Both the position numbers and the translations under genes were made by a program. Below are positions 1 through 9,921 of a DNA stretch of 64,000 nt, one piece after another. The stretch comes from Sphingomonas sp. QA11 (GTDB taxonomy: Bacteria > Pseudomonadota > Alphaproteobacteria > Sphingomonadales > Sphingomonadaceae). The DNA lies in contig NZ_CP098774.1 in assembly GCF_028473665.1 (NCBI RefSeq), forward strand, positions 1,612,001-1,676,000. Reading direction: 5' to 3'. The notes under the pieces were generated by a model. That model made no database searches, had not been told where the DNA came from, and saw only the letters and a program-made list of their open reading frames with translations. How positions within the stretch are numbered: position 1 is the stretch's first letter; each line of letters begins with the position of its first letter.

Positions 1-2
1 AC

Positions 3-374
3 AACACTGACATCACTGGTCTCTACGCGCGCGACACGGACCGGGTCTGCATCGTGCCCAGCGCCACCGCCTATCGGATAGGCGTGTTCGTCGATTATGG
101 CGACAAGGTGATTTGTGGCGGATCGGGCACGGTTACGCGTGCCGGGGAGAAGCTCCAGCTCGAGTTCGACGGGGTCGACGGGTGCAGCTTCGAGGCGCGC
201 TTCGAAGGGGACCGGATCGTATTTCCCGGCAATCTGCCGAGCGCCTGTCAGAAGCTTTGCGCGCAACGTGCCTCGATGGCGGCGCTGGATGTAGCCCGCC
301 TCAGCGAGTCGGTTTCGGAAGCTTCCACCTTGCGGGACGGGAAGGGCAAGCTGCTCTGCAGCAGCGGCGGATGA
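3..374 (+). CDS. Hypothetical protein, 5'-truncated by window edge
   Basis: The frame is open from the first bases of the window to a TGA at 372-374. A GTG at 54 could be called as a start, but the upstream residues in frame (TGLYARDTDRVC) look like coding sequence, so I read this as the 3' part of a longer gene. The visible part has five cysteines and alternating polar and hydrophobic stretches compatible with a small periplasmic beta-rich protein or lipoprotein. I do not recognise the family. It ends 37 bases before the next gene. Confidence 0.6.
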   Translation, partial: NTDITGLYARDTDRVCIVPSATAYRIGVFVDYGDKVICGGSGTVTRAGEKLQLEFDGVDGCSFEARFEGDRIVFPGNLPSACQKLCAQRASMAALDVARLSESVSEASTLRDGKGKLLCSSGG

Positions 375-376
375 AC

Positions 377-392
377 TTGACGTTCACGTAAA
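377..392 (+). promoter_or_regulatory. Palindromic operator overlapping the merR promoter
   Basis: TTGACGT-TC-ACGTAAA is an inverted repeat with 6 of 7 arm positions matching. Its first six bases read as a -35 box, and TAGCTT at 400-405 follows after 17 bases as a -10 box. The layout, with the operator on the promoter of the MerR gene itself, suggests autoregulation. The downstream ATG at 412 lies about where transcription would start and has no Shine-Dalgarno sequence, so the transcript may be leaderless. Confidence 0.5.
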
Positions 393-411
393 CGGCATTT
401 AGCTTTGCCTC

Positions 412-840
412 ATGTCAACAGTCGCAGCCTATGCAGCGATCGAGCGCCATCCCGATCGCGATCACTTTTCGATCTCCGATCTGTCCGCCGAGTTCGGTGT
501 GACGGCACGGGCCCTGCGATTCTATGAGGATGAAGGGCTTATCGCGCCGGAGCGGCGCGGCACCGCCCGTATCTATTCGCAGCGTGATCGTGCGCGGCTC
601 GCCTGGATCCTGCGCGGCAAGCGTGTGGGTTTCAGCCTTGGCGAGATCCGCGAGATGATCGACCTCTACGATATCGGCGATGGCCGCCAGGTCCAGCGAA
701 CGGTCACGATCGATCGTTGCCGCCAGCGCGTGTCGCTGCTGAGTTCGCAAAAGCACGATATCGATGCCGCGATCGACGAATTGAACGATTTTATCACCCT
801 GCTCGAAACGCACGGCGCACAAGGCCGGCTGAAGGACTGA
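412..840 (+). CDS. MerR family regulator, LiuR-like
   Basis: This 142-residue protein has a MerR winged-helix domain at about residues 20-90: FSISDLSAEFGVTARALRFYEDEG, split here as FSISDLSAEF and GVTARALRFYEDEG, followed by the typical ARIYSQRDRARL wing. A C-terminal helical, probably coiled-coil, dimerisation segment follows. It lacks the cysteine cluster of metal-sensing MerR proteins. Three bases separate its stop from the acyl-CoA dehydrogenase start, so the two form an operon. In proteobacteria, MerR regulators of the LiuR group control branched-chain amino acid and fatty acid degradation, so the likely target is the neighbouring dehydrogenase and itself. The functional link is inferred from position and from the palindrome in front of the gene. 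Confidence 0.85.
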   Translation: MSTVAAYAAIERHPDRDHFSISDLSAEFGVTARALRFYEDEGLIAPERRGTARIYSQRDRARLAWILRGKRVGFSLGEIREMIDLYDIGDGRQVQRTVTIDRCRQRVSLLSSQKHDIDAAIDELNDFITLLETHGAQGRLKD

Positions 841-843
841 TCC

Positions 844-2646
844 ATGCCCCAATATACCCCGCCCGTGCGCGATACGCGCTTCATCCTTGAGCATGTGGTC
901 GGTCTCGATCGCTATGCGAACCTGCCCGGTTTCGCCAACGCGACCCCCGATGTGGTGGACGCGGTGCTTGACGAGGGCGGCAAGTTCGTCGCCGAGGTGC
1001 TGTTCCCGCTCAACCAGTCGGGCGATCTTGAGGGGTGCACCCGCCACGAGGATGGCTCAGTCACCACGCCAAAGGGCTTCAAGGAAGCCTATGACAAGTT
1101 CGTCGAATCGGGCTGGGGCACGCTGTCCGCCCCGGCCGAGTTCGGCGGGCAAGAGATGCCGCACGTCGTCTCGACTGCGTTCCAGGAATATATGATCTCC
1201 TCCAACATGGCGTTCGCCATGTATCCGGGCCTGACCCATGGAGCGATCGCGGCGCTGCTGGTCAAGGGTACCGACGAGCAGAAGGCGAAATACGTCCCCA
1301 ATATGGTTTCGGGCAAATGGGGCGGGACGATGAATCTGACTGAGCCGCAGTGCGGCACCGATCTGGGCCTGATCCGCACCCGCGCCGAGCCGCAGGCTGA
1401 CGGTTCCTATGCGATCACCGGCACCAAGATCTTCATCTCGTCGGGCGAGCATGACCTGACCGAGAACATCATCCATCTCGTCCTGGCCAAGACGCCAGGC
1501 GCGCCGGAAAGCTCGAAGGGCATCTCGCTGTTCGTCGTGCCGAAGTTCTTCGTCAATGACGACGGATCGCTCGGCGCGCGCAACGCGGTTTCGTGCGGCT
1601 CGATCGAGCACAAGATGGGCATCCACGCCAACTCGACCTGCGTGATGAACTATGACGGGGCGACGGGCTGGCTGGTCGGCGAGGAGATGAAGGGCCTCGC
1701 CGCGATGTTCATCATGATGAACGCAGCGCGCCTCGGGGTGGGGCTGCAGGGACTCGGCGTCGCGGAGACAGCTTATCAGAACGCCGTCCAATATGCGCAT
1801 AACCGTCGCCAGGGCCGCGCGCTGACCGGCGCCAAGGATCCTCAGGAAAAGGCCGACACCCTGTTCGTCCATCCCGACATCCGTCGGATGCTGATGGATT
1901 CGAAGGCGCTGACCGAGGGGCTGCGCGCGCTCTGCCTGTGGGGTGCCCTCCAGGCCGATCTGGAACACGCCGCCGCGAGCGAGGAGGAGCGTCAGCTCGC
2001 CGCCGACCTGGTCGGGCTGCTGACCCCTGTCATCAAGGGTTATGGCACCGACAAGGGCTATGAGATCGCGACCAATGCGCAGCAAGTCTATGGCGGCCAT
2101 GGCTACATCGCCGAATGGGGCATGGAGCAATATGTCCGCGATGCCCGGATCTCGATGATTTACGAAGGCACCAACGGAATCCAGGCGATGGACCTGGTCG
2201 GCCGAAAACTTGCCATGAACGGCGGCCGCGCGGTGCAGGCGTTTTTCAAGGTCGTCGGCGAGGATGTGGCGGCCGGCAAGGCGGACCCCGCGACCGCCGA
2301 TTTCGCTGAGCGCCTCGAAAAGGCCAGCGGCGAATTGCAGCAGGCGACACTCTGGTTCCTCCAGAACGGCATGAAGAGCCCTGACAATGTCGGAGCGGGC
2401 GCTCAGCCCTATCTGCACCTGATGGGTATCGTCGCAGTCGGCCTGATGTGGCTGCGCATGGCCTCGGCCGCTGCGAAGCTGAAGGCAGCGGGCGAGGGTG
2501 ATGGCGCCTTCCTCGATGCGAAGCTGGTGACGGCGCGTTATTTCGCTGAGCGGATCATGCCTGATGCCGGGGCGTTGCGCCGGAAGATCGAGGGCGGTGC
2601 CGAATCGCTCATGGCCCTTCCGCCGGAGATGTTCGTCGCGGCCTGA
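844..2646 (+). CDS. Acyl-CoA dehydrogenase, DmdC-like long form
   Basis: The protein has 600 residues, the size of acyl-CoA dehydrogenases with the extra C-terminal domain (the group including 3-methylmercaptopropionyl-CoA dehydrogenase). The N-terminus ([15 protein letters not shown]) is the usual one for that group. The middle carries the FAD and substrate-binding signature [12 protein letters not shown] (about residue 163), and the glutamate-containing [16 protein letters not shown] motif lies near residue 440. It oxidises an acyl-CoA to the enoyl-CoA and passes electrons to ETF in the cytoplasm. The exact acyl substrate cannot be read from the sequence. It is the second gene of the merR operon, so expression probably responds to acyl-CoA or branched-chain substrates. 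Confidence 0.9.
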   Translation: MPQYTPPVRDTRFILEHVVGLDRYANLPGFANATPDVVDAVLDEGGKFVAEVLFPLNQSGDLEGCTRHEDGSVTTPKGFKEAYDKFVESGWGTLSAPAEFGGQEMPHVVSTAFQEYMISSNMAFAMYPGLTHGAIAALLVKGTDEQKAKYVPNMVSGKWGGTMNLTEPQCGTDLGLIRTRAEPQADGSYAITGTKIFISSGEHDLTENIIHLVLAKTPGAPESSKGISLFVVPKFFVNDDGSLGARNAVSCGSIEHKMGIHANSTCVMNYDGATGWLVGEEMKGLAAMFIMMNAARLGVGLQGLGVAETAYQNAVQYAHNRRQGRALTGAKDPQEKADTLFVHPDIRRMLMDSKALTEGLRALCLWGALQADLEHAAASEEERQLAADLVGLLTPVIKGYGTDKGYEIATNAQQVYGGHGYIAEWGMEQYVRDARISMIYEGTNGIQAMDLVGRKLAMNGGRAVQAFFKVVGEDVAAGKADPATADFAERLEKASGELQQATLWFLQNGMKSPDNVGAGAQPYLHLMGIVAVGLMWLRMASAAAKLKAAGEGDGAFLDAKLVTARYFAERIMPDAGALRRKIEGGAESLMALPPEMFVAA

Positions 2647-2716
2647 GAGGTCGGAGAACGGTCCAGGGCAGTGCCTCGTTTACTTCCGGCATGACGCTTG
2701 AGGTAGATGAGGGGAC

Positions 2717-4075
2717 TTACCGGGCAGCCGGCGACTGATTGGCGGGCGCCGGCAGCGCAGTCGCAGGCTTTGCCGGGGGAGGTGCCGCTTCCACCTTCCG
2801 CCGTACGCCCGACAGCTCCGGTATTGGTCTGATCGTCGTCGCCACTGGGGGCGGCGATACCGATGTAGTGCCCGCCAGGCTCTCCAGCTTGAAAGTGTCG
2901 GCCTGTCGCGCAACCGGCACCAGCACCTGCAGTTTCATGCACTGGCTGAAATCCGTCCGCTTGAACTCCGTGCAGTTCCACAGCGCCTTGTCGTAATTGC
3001 GGGCGCGGTCGCGCAGATAGCTGAATGACATCGCCGCGATCTGGGTCGGCTGAAGTGGCAGGGCGCCTGGTGTCTTCGCCTTGTTCGTCCAGCCCATCAC
3101 CTTGCAATAAGGGCGCTCCCCGCAGGTGCGTGTGGCGAGCAGGGCAAAGGCGTCCGGCGGCATGTGCGGATCGAGCGTCAGCAGGAAGCTGTTGGTGTCT
3201 GTCGTCAGCGACGGTGGCAATGCGGCGCCTGCGGCAGCCGCTTCGACGACGGCGGAGGACGCTTCGACCAGCGCCGCGCCCGTCTTGTGCGCATCGGAAT
3301 AAAGCGCGAGCTGCGAAACGACGGGTTCGTCGGACGATACATGCCGGTTGAACGCGGGTGGCGTGCCCCACCAGCCGGTCCAGCGGAAGAACAAATGGGT
3401 CCGGACCGCGGCGATCTTGTCCAGGCTCGACTGCCAATAGGGTACGACCCAGTCGGTATGGTAATGGGTGGCATAGCCGACCGGTTTGTAGACGTCGCCG
3501 CTCAGTGCCAGCGTGGCGGTCTCGCGGGCTCGCATCCAGGCAGCGTCGGACCAGCGATGCCTGACCAGCGCGCCATCGCAGGTGAAGGTGAACTGGCATC
3601 CGGTCACCCGGTCGGAACCCTGGAATACCACGCCGCAGATCGTCTTCGGAAAGGCCGGATGACGTGCCCGGTTGATCACGACTTGCGCCACCGAACGTTG
3701 GCCAAGCGTGTCGTCACCGGCTTCGTAGAGTACGCCGGCGGCGAGGCAATCGATCGCCCGCGCGCGTTGTTCGTCGGTGCCGACGAATTTGAAGGGGCGT
3801 GCCGCCGGATTCGGACCGGTGGAGAACGGGACTGATGCGTTGAACGCCCGGGCATCGTCGGGTGCCAGATCCTGGAATGCCACCGGCTCTACCGGAGGCA
3901 GCTCGGCCTTGGGAACGACTCGCTGCGGCAGCCGCTTGACCGGATGATGTAGCAAGACCGGCGGCGCTTTGAGCACGACAAACGTCGGCAGCGCGATCGC
4001 CGCAATTGCGACCAGTAACAGAAGGTGGTTCAGGCCGAGACGTGGCGCGCCCGGCTGGGCGGAAGGCTGTGGCAT
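2717..4075 (-). CDS. Cell wall hydrolase, SleB family
   Basis: This 452-residue protein starts with a short cytoplasmic tail and one membrane helix (LLLLVAIAAIALPTFVVL, about residues 19-36), so the rest is periplasmic. The central domain (about 115-255) matches SleB-type hydrolases: conserved CLAAGVLYEA, VAQVVINRARHPAFPKTICGVVFQG, CQFTFTCDG and the late GYATHYHTDWVVPYW block. These enzymes cut peptidoglycan. A long C-terminal tail, rich in Ala and Pro near its end, has no domain I recognise. The gene converges with the acyl-CoA dehydrogenase, 70 bases apart, with no clear terminator between them. Confidence 0.85.
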   Translation of the reverse strand: MPQPSAQPGAPRLGLNHLLLLVAIAAIALPTFVVLKAPPVLLHHPVKRLPQRVVPKAELPPVEPVAFQDLAPDDARAFNASVPFSTGPNPAARPFKFVGTDEQRARAIDCLAAGVLYEAGDDTLGQRSVAQVVINRARHPAFPKTICGVVFQGSDRVTGCQFTFTCDGALVRHRWSDAAWMRARETATLALSGDVYKPVGYATHYHTDWVVPYWQSSLDKIAAVRTHLFFRWTGWWGTPPAFNRHVSSDEPVVSQLALYSDAHKTGAALVEASSAVVEAAAAGAALPPSLTTDTNSFLLTLDPHMPPDAFALLATRTCGERPYCKVMGWTNKAKTPGALPLQPTQIAAMSFSYLRDRARNYDKALWNCTEFKRTDFSQCMKLQVLVPVARQADTFKLESLAGTTSVSPPPVATTIRPIPELSGVRRKVEAAPPPAKPATALPAPANQSPAAR

Positions 4076-4525
4076 GGGCGCAGGCGTTCAGTGATGAAGG
4101 AAGCGGCGCGGAAGGGAGATCAAGGGCGGCTCCTGGCGGTCGGACTGGTGGGCCTTACTCCAGAACGCTTCGGACACGAAATGGTTCGAGCGAGTCTCTC
4201 AGAGGGACAATGCCTGGTTGACCGGAACCGCTGGGGTGAATCGGTTTCCTGACACCCCGCATGCGAGTCGCGACGCGGAGAAGAGGTTGACCTGTCTCGT
4301 TCCCCTTTGGATGTGATGTGGAGCGAAGACCGTGTTGGAGATAGTTCTGGCATCAGTCGGGCTGGGGGTGTCGCCTAACCATCGTCGATGCCAGGCGAGC
4401 GTGCCACGGCGTTCGGCCTCTGCCGACCAAGCGTAATCAAAACGAACTGGTCGATGGCAGACCCGACAATTGCCACCAGCGGCCGTCACTCCGGGATCAT
4501 CGCCCGCCCTTGGCAAGGTTGTTGC
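4076..4525. other. Intergenic stretch, nothing recognised
   Basis: About 450 bases between the SleB-type gene and a small secreted protein. Open frames here are short, lack ribosome binding sites and resemble no family I know. I see no RNA gene, repeat or convincing terminator. The part nearest 4075 presumably holds the promoter of the hydrolase gene. Confidence 0.5.
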
Positions 4526-4846
4526 CTATTCCGGCCAGAATCCAGTGGCTTCACAAAGATCCCATTGATCTGCCGTCTTGATGCCACAGGCCCGGTCGCC
4601 TTTCGGGCAGTGTTGGACTGACGACTGATATCGGCTGTAGCAGCTCTTGGGAGGGGCAATGCCTGGCCGGCTCACCTTGGCCGGGATCGGGATTACCTTC
4701 ACCATCGCGACGGCTGGAACGATCTTCGCCACTACCGGAGTCGCGGTCGCGGCGGATGCGGTGCTTTCGCCGCGCTGCCCGAAAATCATGGGCCACACCA
4801 GAAACAACGCCAGCATTACGCTGACGCAAATCATCGCCCTATGCAT
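4526..4846 (-). CDS. Small exported Cys-containing hypothetical protein
   Basis: This 106-residue protein begins with a signal anchor or signal peptide (MICVSVMLALFLVWPMIFG). A Val/Ala/Pro-rich linker follows, then a C-terminal segment with four cysteines (CYSRYQSSVQHC, RACGIK, DLCEA) likely to form two disulfides. The ATG at 4846 is chosen because the signal starts there and GGGGGACAGGA precedes it; longer frames reach upstream but read as noise. No known domain is recognised. It stands alone, downstream of cysK on the same strand. Confidence 0.6.
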   Translation of the reverse strand: MHRAMICVSVMLALFLVWPMIFGQRGESTASAATATPVVAKIVPAVAMVKVIPIPAKVSRPGIAPPKSCYSRYQSSVQHCPKGDRACGIKTADQWDLCEATGFWPE

Positions 4847-4914
4847 TTCCTGTCCCCCGCAACGCCCCCGCGCCGACCAACGAAATATAGCCGACGCGGA
4901 TGCTTTACGCGAGA

Positions 4915-5835
4915 TTAACTTTCGGGAAGGAAGTCCGGGACCGACAGATAACGCTCGCCCGTGTCGTAGTTGAATCCAAGCACCCGGACGCCGTCGGCAA
5001 GATCGGGCAGCTTCTGGAGGATAGCGGCCAGCGTCGCACCCGAGCTGATGCCGACCAGCATGCCTTCCTCGCGTGCCGCCCGGCGGGCCATGTCCTTGGC
5101 AACCGCCGCGTCGACCTTGATCGCGCCGTCGATCGCCTGGGTATGGAGATTGGCCGGAACAAAGCCGGCGCCGATGCCCTGGATCGGGTGCGGACCAGGT
5201 TGTCCGCCCGAGATGACCGGCGATGCCTCGGGCTCGACCGCATAGACCTTCAGGTGTGGCCACTCTTTCTTAAGCGTTTCGGCAACGCCGGTGATGTGAC
5301 CGCCGGTGCCGACCCCGGTGATGATCACATCGATCGGTGAATCGCGGAAATCGTTCAGGATTTCCAGCGCGGTGGTGCGGACATGCACGTCGATATTCGC
5401 AGGATTCTCGAACTGCTGGGGCATCCACGAATTGGGCGTCTGCGACACGAGTTCGATCGCGCGCTCGATCGCGCCCTTCATGCCCTTTTCGCGCGGGGTG
5501 AGGTCGAAGGTGGCGCCATAGGCAAGCATCAGGCGGCGACGTTCGAGCGACATGCTCTCCGGCATGACGAGGACGAGCTTGTAGCCTTTCACCGCAGCGA
5601 CCATCGCCAGGCCGACGCCGGTGTTGCCGCTGGTCGGTTCGATGATCGTGCCGCCAGGCTTGAGGTCGCCCGACTTTTCGGCCGCCTCGATCATGCTCAG
5701 CGCAATGCGGTCCTTGATCGAGCCGCCGGGATTCGAGCGTTCGGACTTGATCCATACCTCGGCGCCCGGGAATAGCTTCTGCACGCGGATGTGCGGGGTA
5801 TTGCCGATTGTGTCGAGGATCGTGTTGGCTTTCAT
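4915..5835 (-). CDS. cysK: Cysteine synthase A
   Basis: This 306-residue PLP enzyme joins O-acetylserine and sulfide to give cysteine in the cytoplasm. The PLP lysine lies in [10 protein letters not shown] (about residue 42), the substrate loop is TSGNTG (about 69), and the glycine-rich phosphate loop is [10 protein letters not shown] (about 176). Length and motifs fit CysK rather than CysM or cystathionine beta-synthase. Its ATG overlaps the stop of the upstream MFS gene by four bases (ATGA), so translation is probably coupled. No Cys-responsive regulatory element is visible in front of the pair. Confidence 0.93.
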   Translation of the reverse strand: MKANTILDTIGNTPHIRVQKLFPGAEVWIKSERSNPGGSIKDRIALSMIEAAEKSGDLKPGGTIIEPTSGNTGVGLAMVAAVKGYKLVLVMPESMSLERRRLMLAYGATFDLTPREKGMKGAIERAIELVSQTPNSWMPQQFENPANIDVHVRTTALEILNDFRDSPIDVIITGVGTGGHITGVAETLKKEWPHLKVYAVEPEASPVISGGQPGPHPIQGIGAGFVPANLHTQAIDGAIKVDAAVAKDMARRAAREEGMLVGISSGATLAAILQKLPDLADGVRVLGFNYDTGERYLSVPDFLPES

Positions 5836-7115
5836 CGTGCGGCCTCCATCTCAATATCTGCGGCGTCCTGCGGCGTCGCGGGCGGGTCGAATGTACGGGC
5901 GTTGCGGATGCTCGGGAAGAGCCAGGTCCACAGGATAGTGACGACGATCGCGCCGCCGCCGCCGACCAGCACTGCACCGATCGGGCCAAGCGCCGAAGCG
6001 AGGAAGCCCGATTCGGCCTCTCCCAGCTCGTTGGACGCTGAAATGGTCAGCTGGGAGACGGCGCCCACCCGGCCGCGCTTGTCGTCCGGCGTGTGGAGCT
6101 GGATCAGCGACTGGCGGATATAGACGGAGAACATGTCCGCAGCCCCGGCGATGCCGAGCGCAATCAGGCTGAGTGGCATCGAGGTCGACAGGCCAAACAG
6201 CACCGTGGCTGAGCCATAGACAAGCACCGAGCCGAGCATCTTCGGCCCCACATTGGTCTTCAGCGGGCGGAAGGAGAAGAACAGGGCAGTCAGCGATGCG
6301 CCTACCGCGGGGGCGGCGGCGAGGGCGCTCAGGCCCTGTGGGCCGACCTTCAATATGTCATGGGCGTAGATTGGTAGCAGCGCGCTGGTGCCGGCGAGGA
6401 ACACCGCGAACAGATCGAGCGTGATCGTCCCCAGGATCATCTTGTTCTGCCAGACATAAGCGAGCCCATCTGCGATCTGCCTTATCGGATGGGCGGCGCT
6501 GACGGCGATGGTGCGGGCGACCGGGCTGATCATCATCAGGCAGATCAGCGCCCCGCTGAACAGGGCGGTCGCGAGGAAATAAGCGGCCGATGGCGCGATG
6601 GCATAGGCAAAGCCGCCGATCGCGGGGCCGATAATCGTGCCGACCTGCCAGGAAATCGAGCTAAGCGCGATCGCGGTCGGCAGCACTTCCCTTGGCACGA
6701 GATTCGGTGCCAGTGCCGAGAAGGCCGGACCGGCGAACGCGCGGCCGAACCCGAGTAGTACGGCGACCGAGAATAGCACCGGCAGCGACATCCAGCCCTC
6801 ATAGGTGGCCAGGGCCAGAATGAAGGCGCAGAGGATCTGCAGAGAGACGGTGACGCGCGTGATCCAGCGGCGGTCGAATCGGTCGGCGACCCAGCCGGTG
6901 ATTGGCGTTGAGAGGAACAGGGGTACGAACTGAAGCAGGCCAATCAGCCCGAGCTGGGCCGCAGCCCCGGCTGGCGACATGGTCTGGCGGGCGATGGTAT
7001 AAGTCTGCCAGCCGATCACGATGATCATGCCGTTCTGCGCCAGTGTCATGCAGAAGCGGGCGGCCCAATAGGCCCGGAAGTTGGCGATGCGGAACGGGTG
7101 GGGAGGCGATTCCAT
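5832..7115 (-). CDS. MFS transporter, MFS_3/EntS-like
   Basis: The ATG at 7115 gives a 427-residue protein starting [21 protein letters not shown], the usual N-terminus of this group. The frame could be extended 66 residues upstream, but that part is Arg-rich with no family character. About 12 hydrophobic helices are visible, with the loop-2/3 motif [12 protein letters not shown] (about residues 78-89). The family exports small molecules such as siderophores or drugs. It shares an operon with cysK, which leaves open a role in exporting a cysteine-related metabolite; the substrate is unknown. A 151-base gap to the divergent pdhA gene must hold both promoters. Confidence 0.85.
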   Translation of the reverse strand: MESPPHPFRIANFRAYWAARFCMTLAQNGMIIVIGWQTYTIARQTMSPAGAAAQLGLIGLLQFVPLFLSTPITGWVADRFDRRWITRVTVSLQILCAFILALATYEGWMSLPVLFSVAVLLGFGRAFAGPAFSALAPNLVPREVLPTAIALSSISWQVGTIIGPAIGGFAYAIAPSAAYFLATALFSGALICLMMISPVARTIAVSAAHPIRQIADGLAYVWQNKMILGTITLDLFAVFLAGTSALLPIYAHDILKVGPQGLSALAAAPAVGASLTALFFSFRPLKTNVGPKMLGSVLVYGSATVLFGLSTSMPLSLIALGIAGAADMFSVYIRQSLIQLHTPDDKRGRVGAVSQLTISASNELGEAESGFLASALGPIGAVLVGGGGAIVVTILWTWLFPSIRNARTFDPPATPQDAADIEMEAAR

Positions 7116-7266
7116 CTGAGCGGGCTTTAGGCGTCCGATCCTCGCGGGAGCAATCGTCGATTGCTTGGGGCCTCGAAACTTCTCATGCACCCGGACGATT
7201 GATGTCCGAGACGAAACGGGCCTATAGGCTCGCGTCCTCCCCCTACGGAAACGAGGTTTCCCACAC

Positions 7267-8310
7267 GTGGCCAAAGCCCCTGCTGCTCGGAAAAACGAGC
7301 CCCTGACGCCCAACCGCGAGCGTCCCGACGAACCCCAGCCCTACAAGGCGTCCAAGGAAGAGCTGCTCGAATTCTACAAGCAGATGCTGCTCATCCGCCG
7401 CTTCGAGGAGAAGGCGGGCCAGCTCTATGGCCTCGGCCTGATCGGTGGTTTCTGCCATCTCTACATTGGCCAGGAAGCTGTCGCGGTCGGCCTGCAATCG
7501 GCGCTGACCGAAAAGGACAGCGTGATCACCGGCTATCGCGACCATGGTCACATGCTGTTGTGCGGGATCCCGCCGCAGGATGTGATGGCCGAGCTCACGG
7601 GGCGCCAGGCAGGCATCTCGAAGGGCAAGGGCGGCTCGATGCACATGTTCAGCGTCGAGCATAAATTCTATGGCGGCCACGGTATCGTCGGCGCGCAGGT
7701 CTCGCTCGGCACCGGGCTTGGCTTCAGCCATAAATACAAGGGCGATGGCGGCGTGTGCCTCGCCTATTTCGGCGACGGCGCCTCCAACCAGGGCCAGGTC
7801 TATGAAAGCTTCAACATGGCCGAGCTGTGGAAGCTGCCGGTCATCTACGTCATCGAAAACAACCAGTACGCCATGGGCACAAGCGTCAATCGCTCATCGT
7901 CCGAGGATCAGCTCTATCGCCGCGGCGAGAGCTTCCGCATCCCGGGCATCCAGGTCGACGGCATGGACGTGCTTGCCTGCCGCGGCGCAGCTGAAGAGGC
8001 TCTGGCCTGGGTGCGCGCCGGCAAGGGGCCGATCATCCTTGAAATGAAGACCTATCGCTATCGCGGCCATTCCATGTCCGACCCGGCCAAATATCGCAGC
8101 CGCGAGGAGGTCCAGGCCGTCCGCGACAAGTCAGATCCGATCGAGCATGTGAAGAAGCTGCTTGAGGAACTCGGCGCGAAGGAGGACGAGTTCAAGAAGG
8201 TGGATCAGGAGATCAGGAAAATCGTGAACGAAGCCGCCGATTTCGCCGAACAGACGCCTGAGCCGGATCCAGCCGAACTCTACACCGATGTACTGGTGGA
8301 GTCCTACTGA
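7267..8310 (+). CDS. pdhA: Pyruvate dehydrogenase E1 alpha subunit
   Basis: The protein has 347 residues and a GTG start. The thiamine diphosphate motif runs from [15 protein letters not shown] to [12 protein letters not shown] (about residues 170-205). [15 protein letters not shown] near 260-275 contains the conserved phosphorylation-loop region of E1 alpha. It decarboxylates pyruvate together with the beta subunit. The stop shares one base with the pdhB start (TGATG), so the subunits are translationally coupled. The length is typical of the alphaproteobacterial heterotetrameric form. Confidence 0.95.
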   Translation: MAKAPAARKNEPLTPNRERPDEPQPYKASKEELLEFYKQMLLIRRFEEKAGQLYGLGLIGGFCHLYIGQEAVAVGLQSALTEKDSVITGYRDHGHMLLCGIPPQDVMAELTGRQAGISKGKGGSMHMFSVEHKFYGGHGIVGAQVSLGTGLGFSHKYKGDGGVCLAYFGDGASNQGQVYESFNMAELWKLPVIYVIENNQYAMGTSVNRSSSEDQLYRRGESFRIPGIQVDGMDVLACRGAAEEALAWVRAGKGPIILEMKTYRYRGHSMSDPAKYRSREEVQAVRDKSDPIEHVKKLLEELGAKEDEFKKVDQEIRKIVNEAADFAEQTPEPDPAELYTDVLVESY

Positions 8311-9671
8311 TGGCGATCGAGATCAAGATGCCGGCACTCTCCCCGACGATGGAGGAGGGCACGCTCGCCAAATGGCTCGTCAAGGAAGGCGACACAGTCA
8401 GGTCCGGCGACATCATGGCCGAGATCGAAACCGACAAGGCGACGATGGAGTTCGAGGCGGTCGACGAAGGCACGATCGGCAAGATCCTGGTCGCCGAGGG
8501 CACCGACAATGTGAAGGTCGGTACCGTCATCGCTGTGCTGAACGCCGAGGGCGAAGAGGCTGCACCGGCTGCTCCGGCACCGGCCAAGCCTGCCGAGAGT
8601 GAAGCACCGGCTGCCGAGCCGGTGACGGCGCCGGAACGTGCCGAGCTCAAGACACAGGCGCCTGAGCCCGAGGTTCCCGCCGGGACCGAGTTGGTCAAGC
8701 TGACGCTACGCGAGGCACTACGCGACGCGATGGCGGAGGAGATGCGCAAGGACGACCGCGTCTTCGTTATGGGCGAGGAAGTCGCGCAATATCAGGGTGC
8801 CTATAAGGTGACCCAAGGGCTGCTCGACGAATTCGGCGACAGGCGCGTGATTGACACGCCGATCACCGAATATGGCTTTGCCGGCGTCGGCACCGGCGCG
8901 GCGATGGGCGGCCTTCGCCCGATCGTAGAGTTCATGACGTTCAACTTCGCGATGCAGGCGATCGATCACATCATCAACTCGGCTGCGAAAACCAACTACA
9001 TGTCGGGTGGCCAGATGCGTTGCCCGATCGTGTTTCGTGGTCCCAACGGTGCGGCCAGCCGGGTAGGTGCCCAGCATTCGCAGAACTACGGGCCGTGGTA
9101 CGCCAGCGTGCCGGGCCTGATCGTGATCGCGCCCTATGACGCGGCCGACGCCAAGGGGCTGCTGAAGGCGGCAATCCGCAGTGAGGATCCGGTCGTGTTC
9201 CTCGAGAACGAACTGCTCTACGGTCGCACGTTCGAAGTCCCCGCGCTCGATGACTATGTCCTGCCGATCGGCAAGGCGCGGATCATGCGCGAGGGCAAGG
9301 ACGTCACGATCGTCAGCTATTCGATCGGCGTCGGCCTTTCGCTTGAGGCTGCCGAGGCGCTGGCAGCCGAGGGGATCGACGCCGAGGTGATCGATCTGCG
9401 CACGCTGCGTCCGCTCGACAAGCAGGCGGTGCTCAAGAGCCTGAAGAAGACCAATCGGATGGTCGTCGTCGAAGAGGGCTGGGCGACATGTTCGATCAGC
9501 TCCGAAATTGTTGCGATCGCGATGGAAGAGGGCTTCGACGATCTCGATGCTCCCGTCCTGCGTGTGGCGAACGAAGATGTGCCGCTGCCCTACGCGGCCA
9601 ATCTCGAAAAGCTCGCGCTGATCAACGCCGACAAGATCGTCGCGGCGGTGAAGAAGGTAACCTACCGGTAA
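8310..9671 (+). CDS. pdhB: Pyruvate dehydrogenase E1 beta subunit with lipoyl domain
   Basis: This 453-residue protein begins with a lipoyl domain (residues 1-80; the lipoylated lysine is K43 in IETDKATME). An Ala/Pro/Glu-rich swinging linker (about 85-125) leads to a complete E1 beta module starting at [16 protein letters not shown] lipoyl domain on E1 beta rather than only on E2 is known in several Alphaproteobacteria, including Rhizobium and Zymomonas. The E2 and E3 genes are not in the window, so they lie elsewhere or are regulated separately. About 250 bases without a gene follow. Confidence 0.95.
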   Translation: MAIEIKMPALSPTMEEGTLAKWLVKEGDTVRSGDIMAEIETDKATMEFEAVDEGTIGKILVAEGTDNVKVGTVIAVLNAEGEEAAPAAPAPAKPAESEAPAAEPVTAPERAELKTQAPEPEVPAGTELVKLTLREALRDAMAEEMRKDDRVFVMGEEVAQYQGAYKVTQGLLDEFGDRRVIDTPITEYGFAGVGTGAAMGGLRPIVEFMTFNFAMQAIDHIINSAAKTNYMSGGQMRCPIVFRGPNGAASRVGAQHSQNYGPWYASVPGLIVIAPYDAADAKGLLKAAIRSEDPVVFLENELLYGRTFEVPALDDYVLPIGKARIMREGKDVTIVSYSIGVGLSLEAAEALAAEGIDAEVIDLRTLRPLDKQAVLKSLKKTNRMVVVEEGWATCSISSEIVAIAMEEGFDDLDAPVLRVANEDVPLPYAANLEKLALINADKIVAAVKKVTYR

Positions 9672-9921
9672 CCACAGCGCGGTGTCTTCGGGCGTCCATC
9701 CCGTGATGGGCGCCTGATGGCCGCATGCGGACGAACAGGTTTGACAAGGCGGTGACGGGGGAGCAATCGCGCCCCTGTCGGCGACTCGTCGACGATCAGG
9801 AAGCAATCAGACCAATGCCAAGCGACAGTAGTCGATTATCCGCGCCACTGGAGGCGCCCGGCCGGGTCTGATCCATCAGTCTCGCCCCGGGGTGCCGCCA
9901 GCGGCGCCCGTCGAGGTGAGA

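Noticed and set aside
4006..4516. Short frames in the 4.0-4.5 kb gap
   Set aside because: Mixed strands, overlapping each other, no ribosome binding sites and Arg/Ser-rich translations typical of non-coding high-GC sequence.
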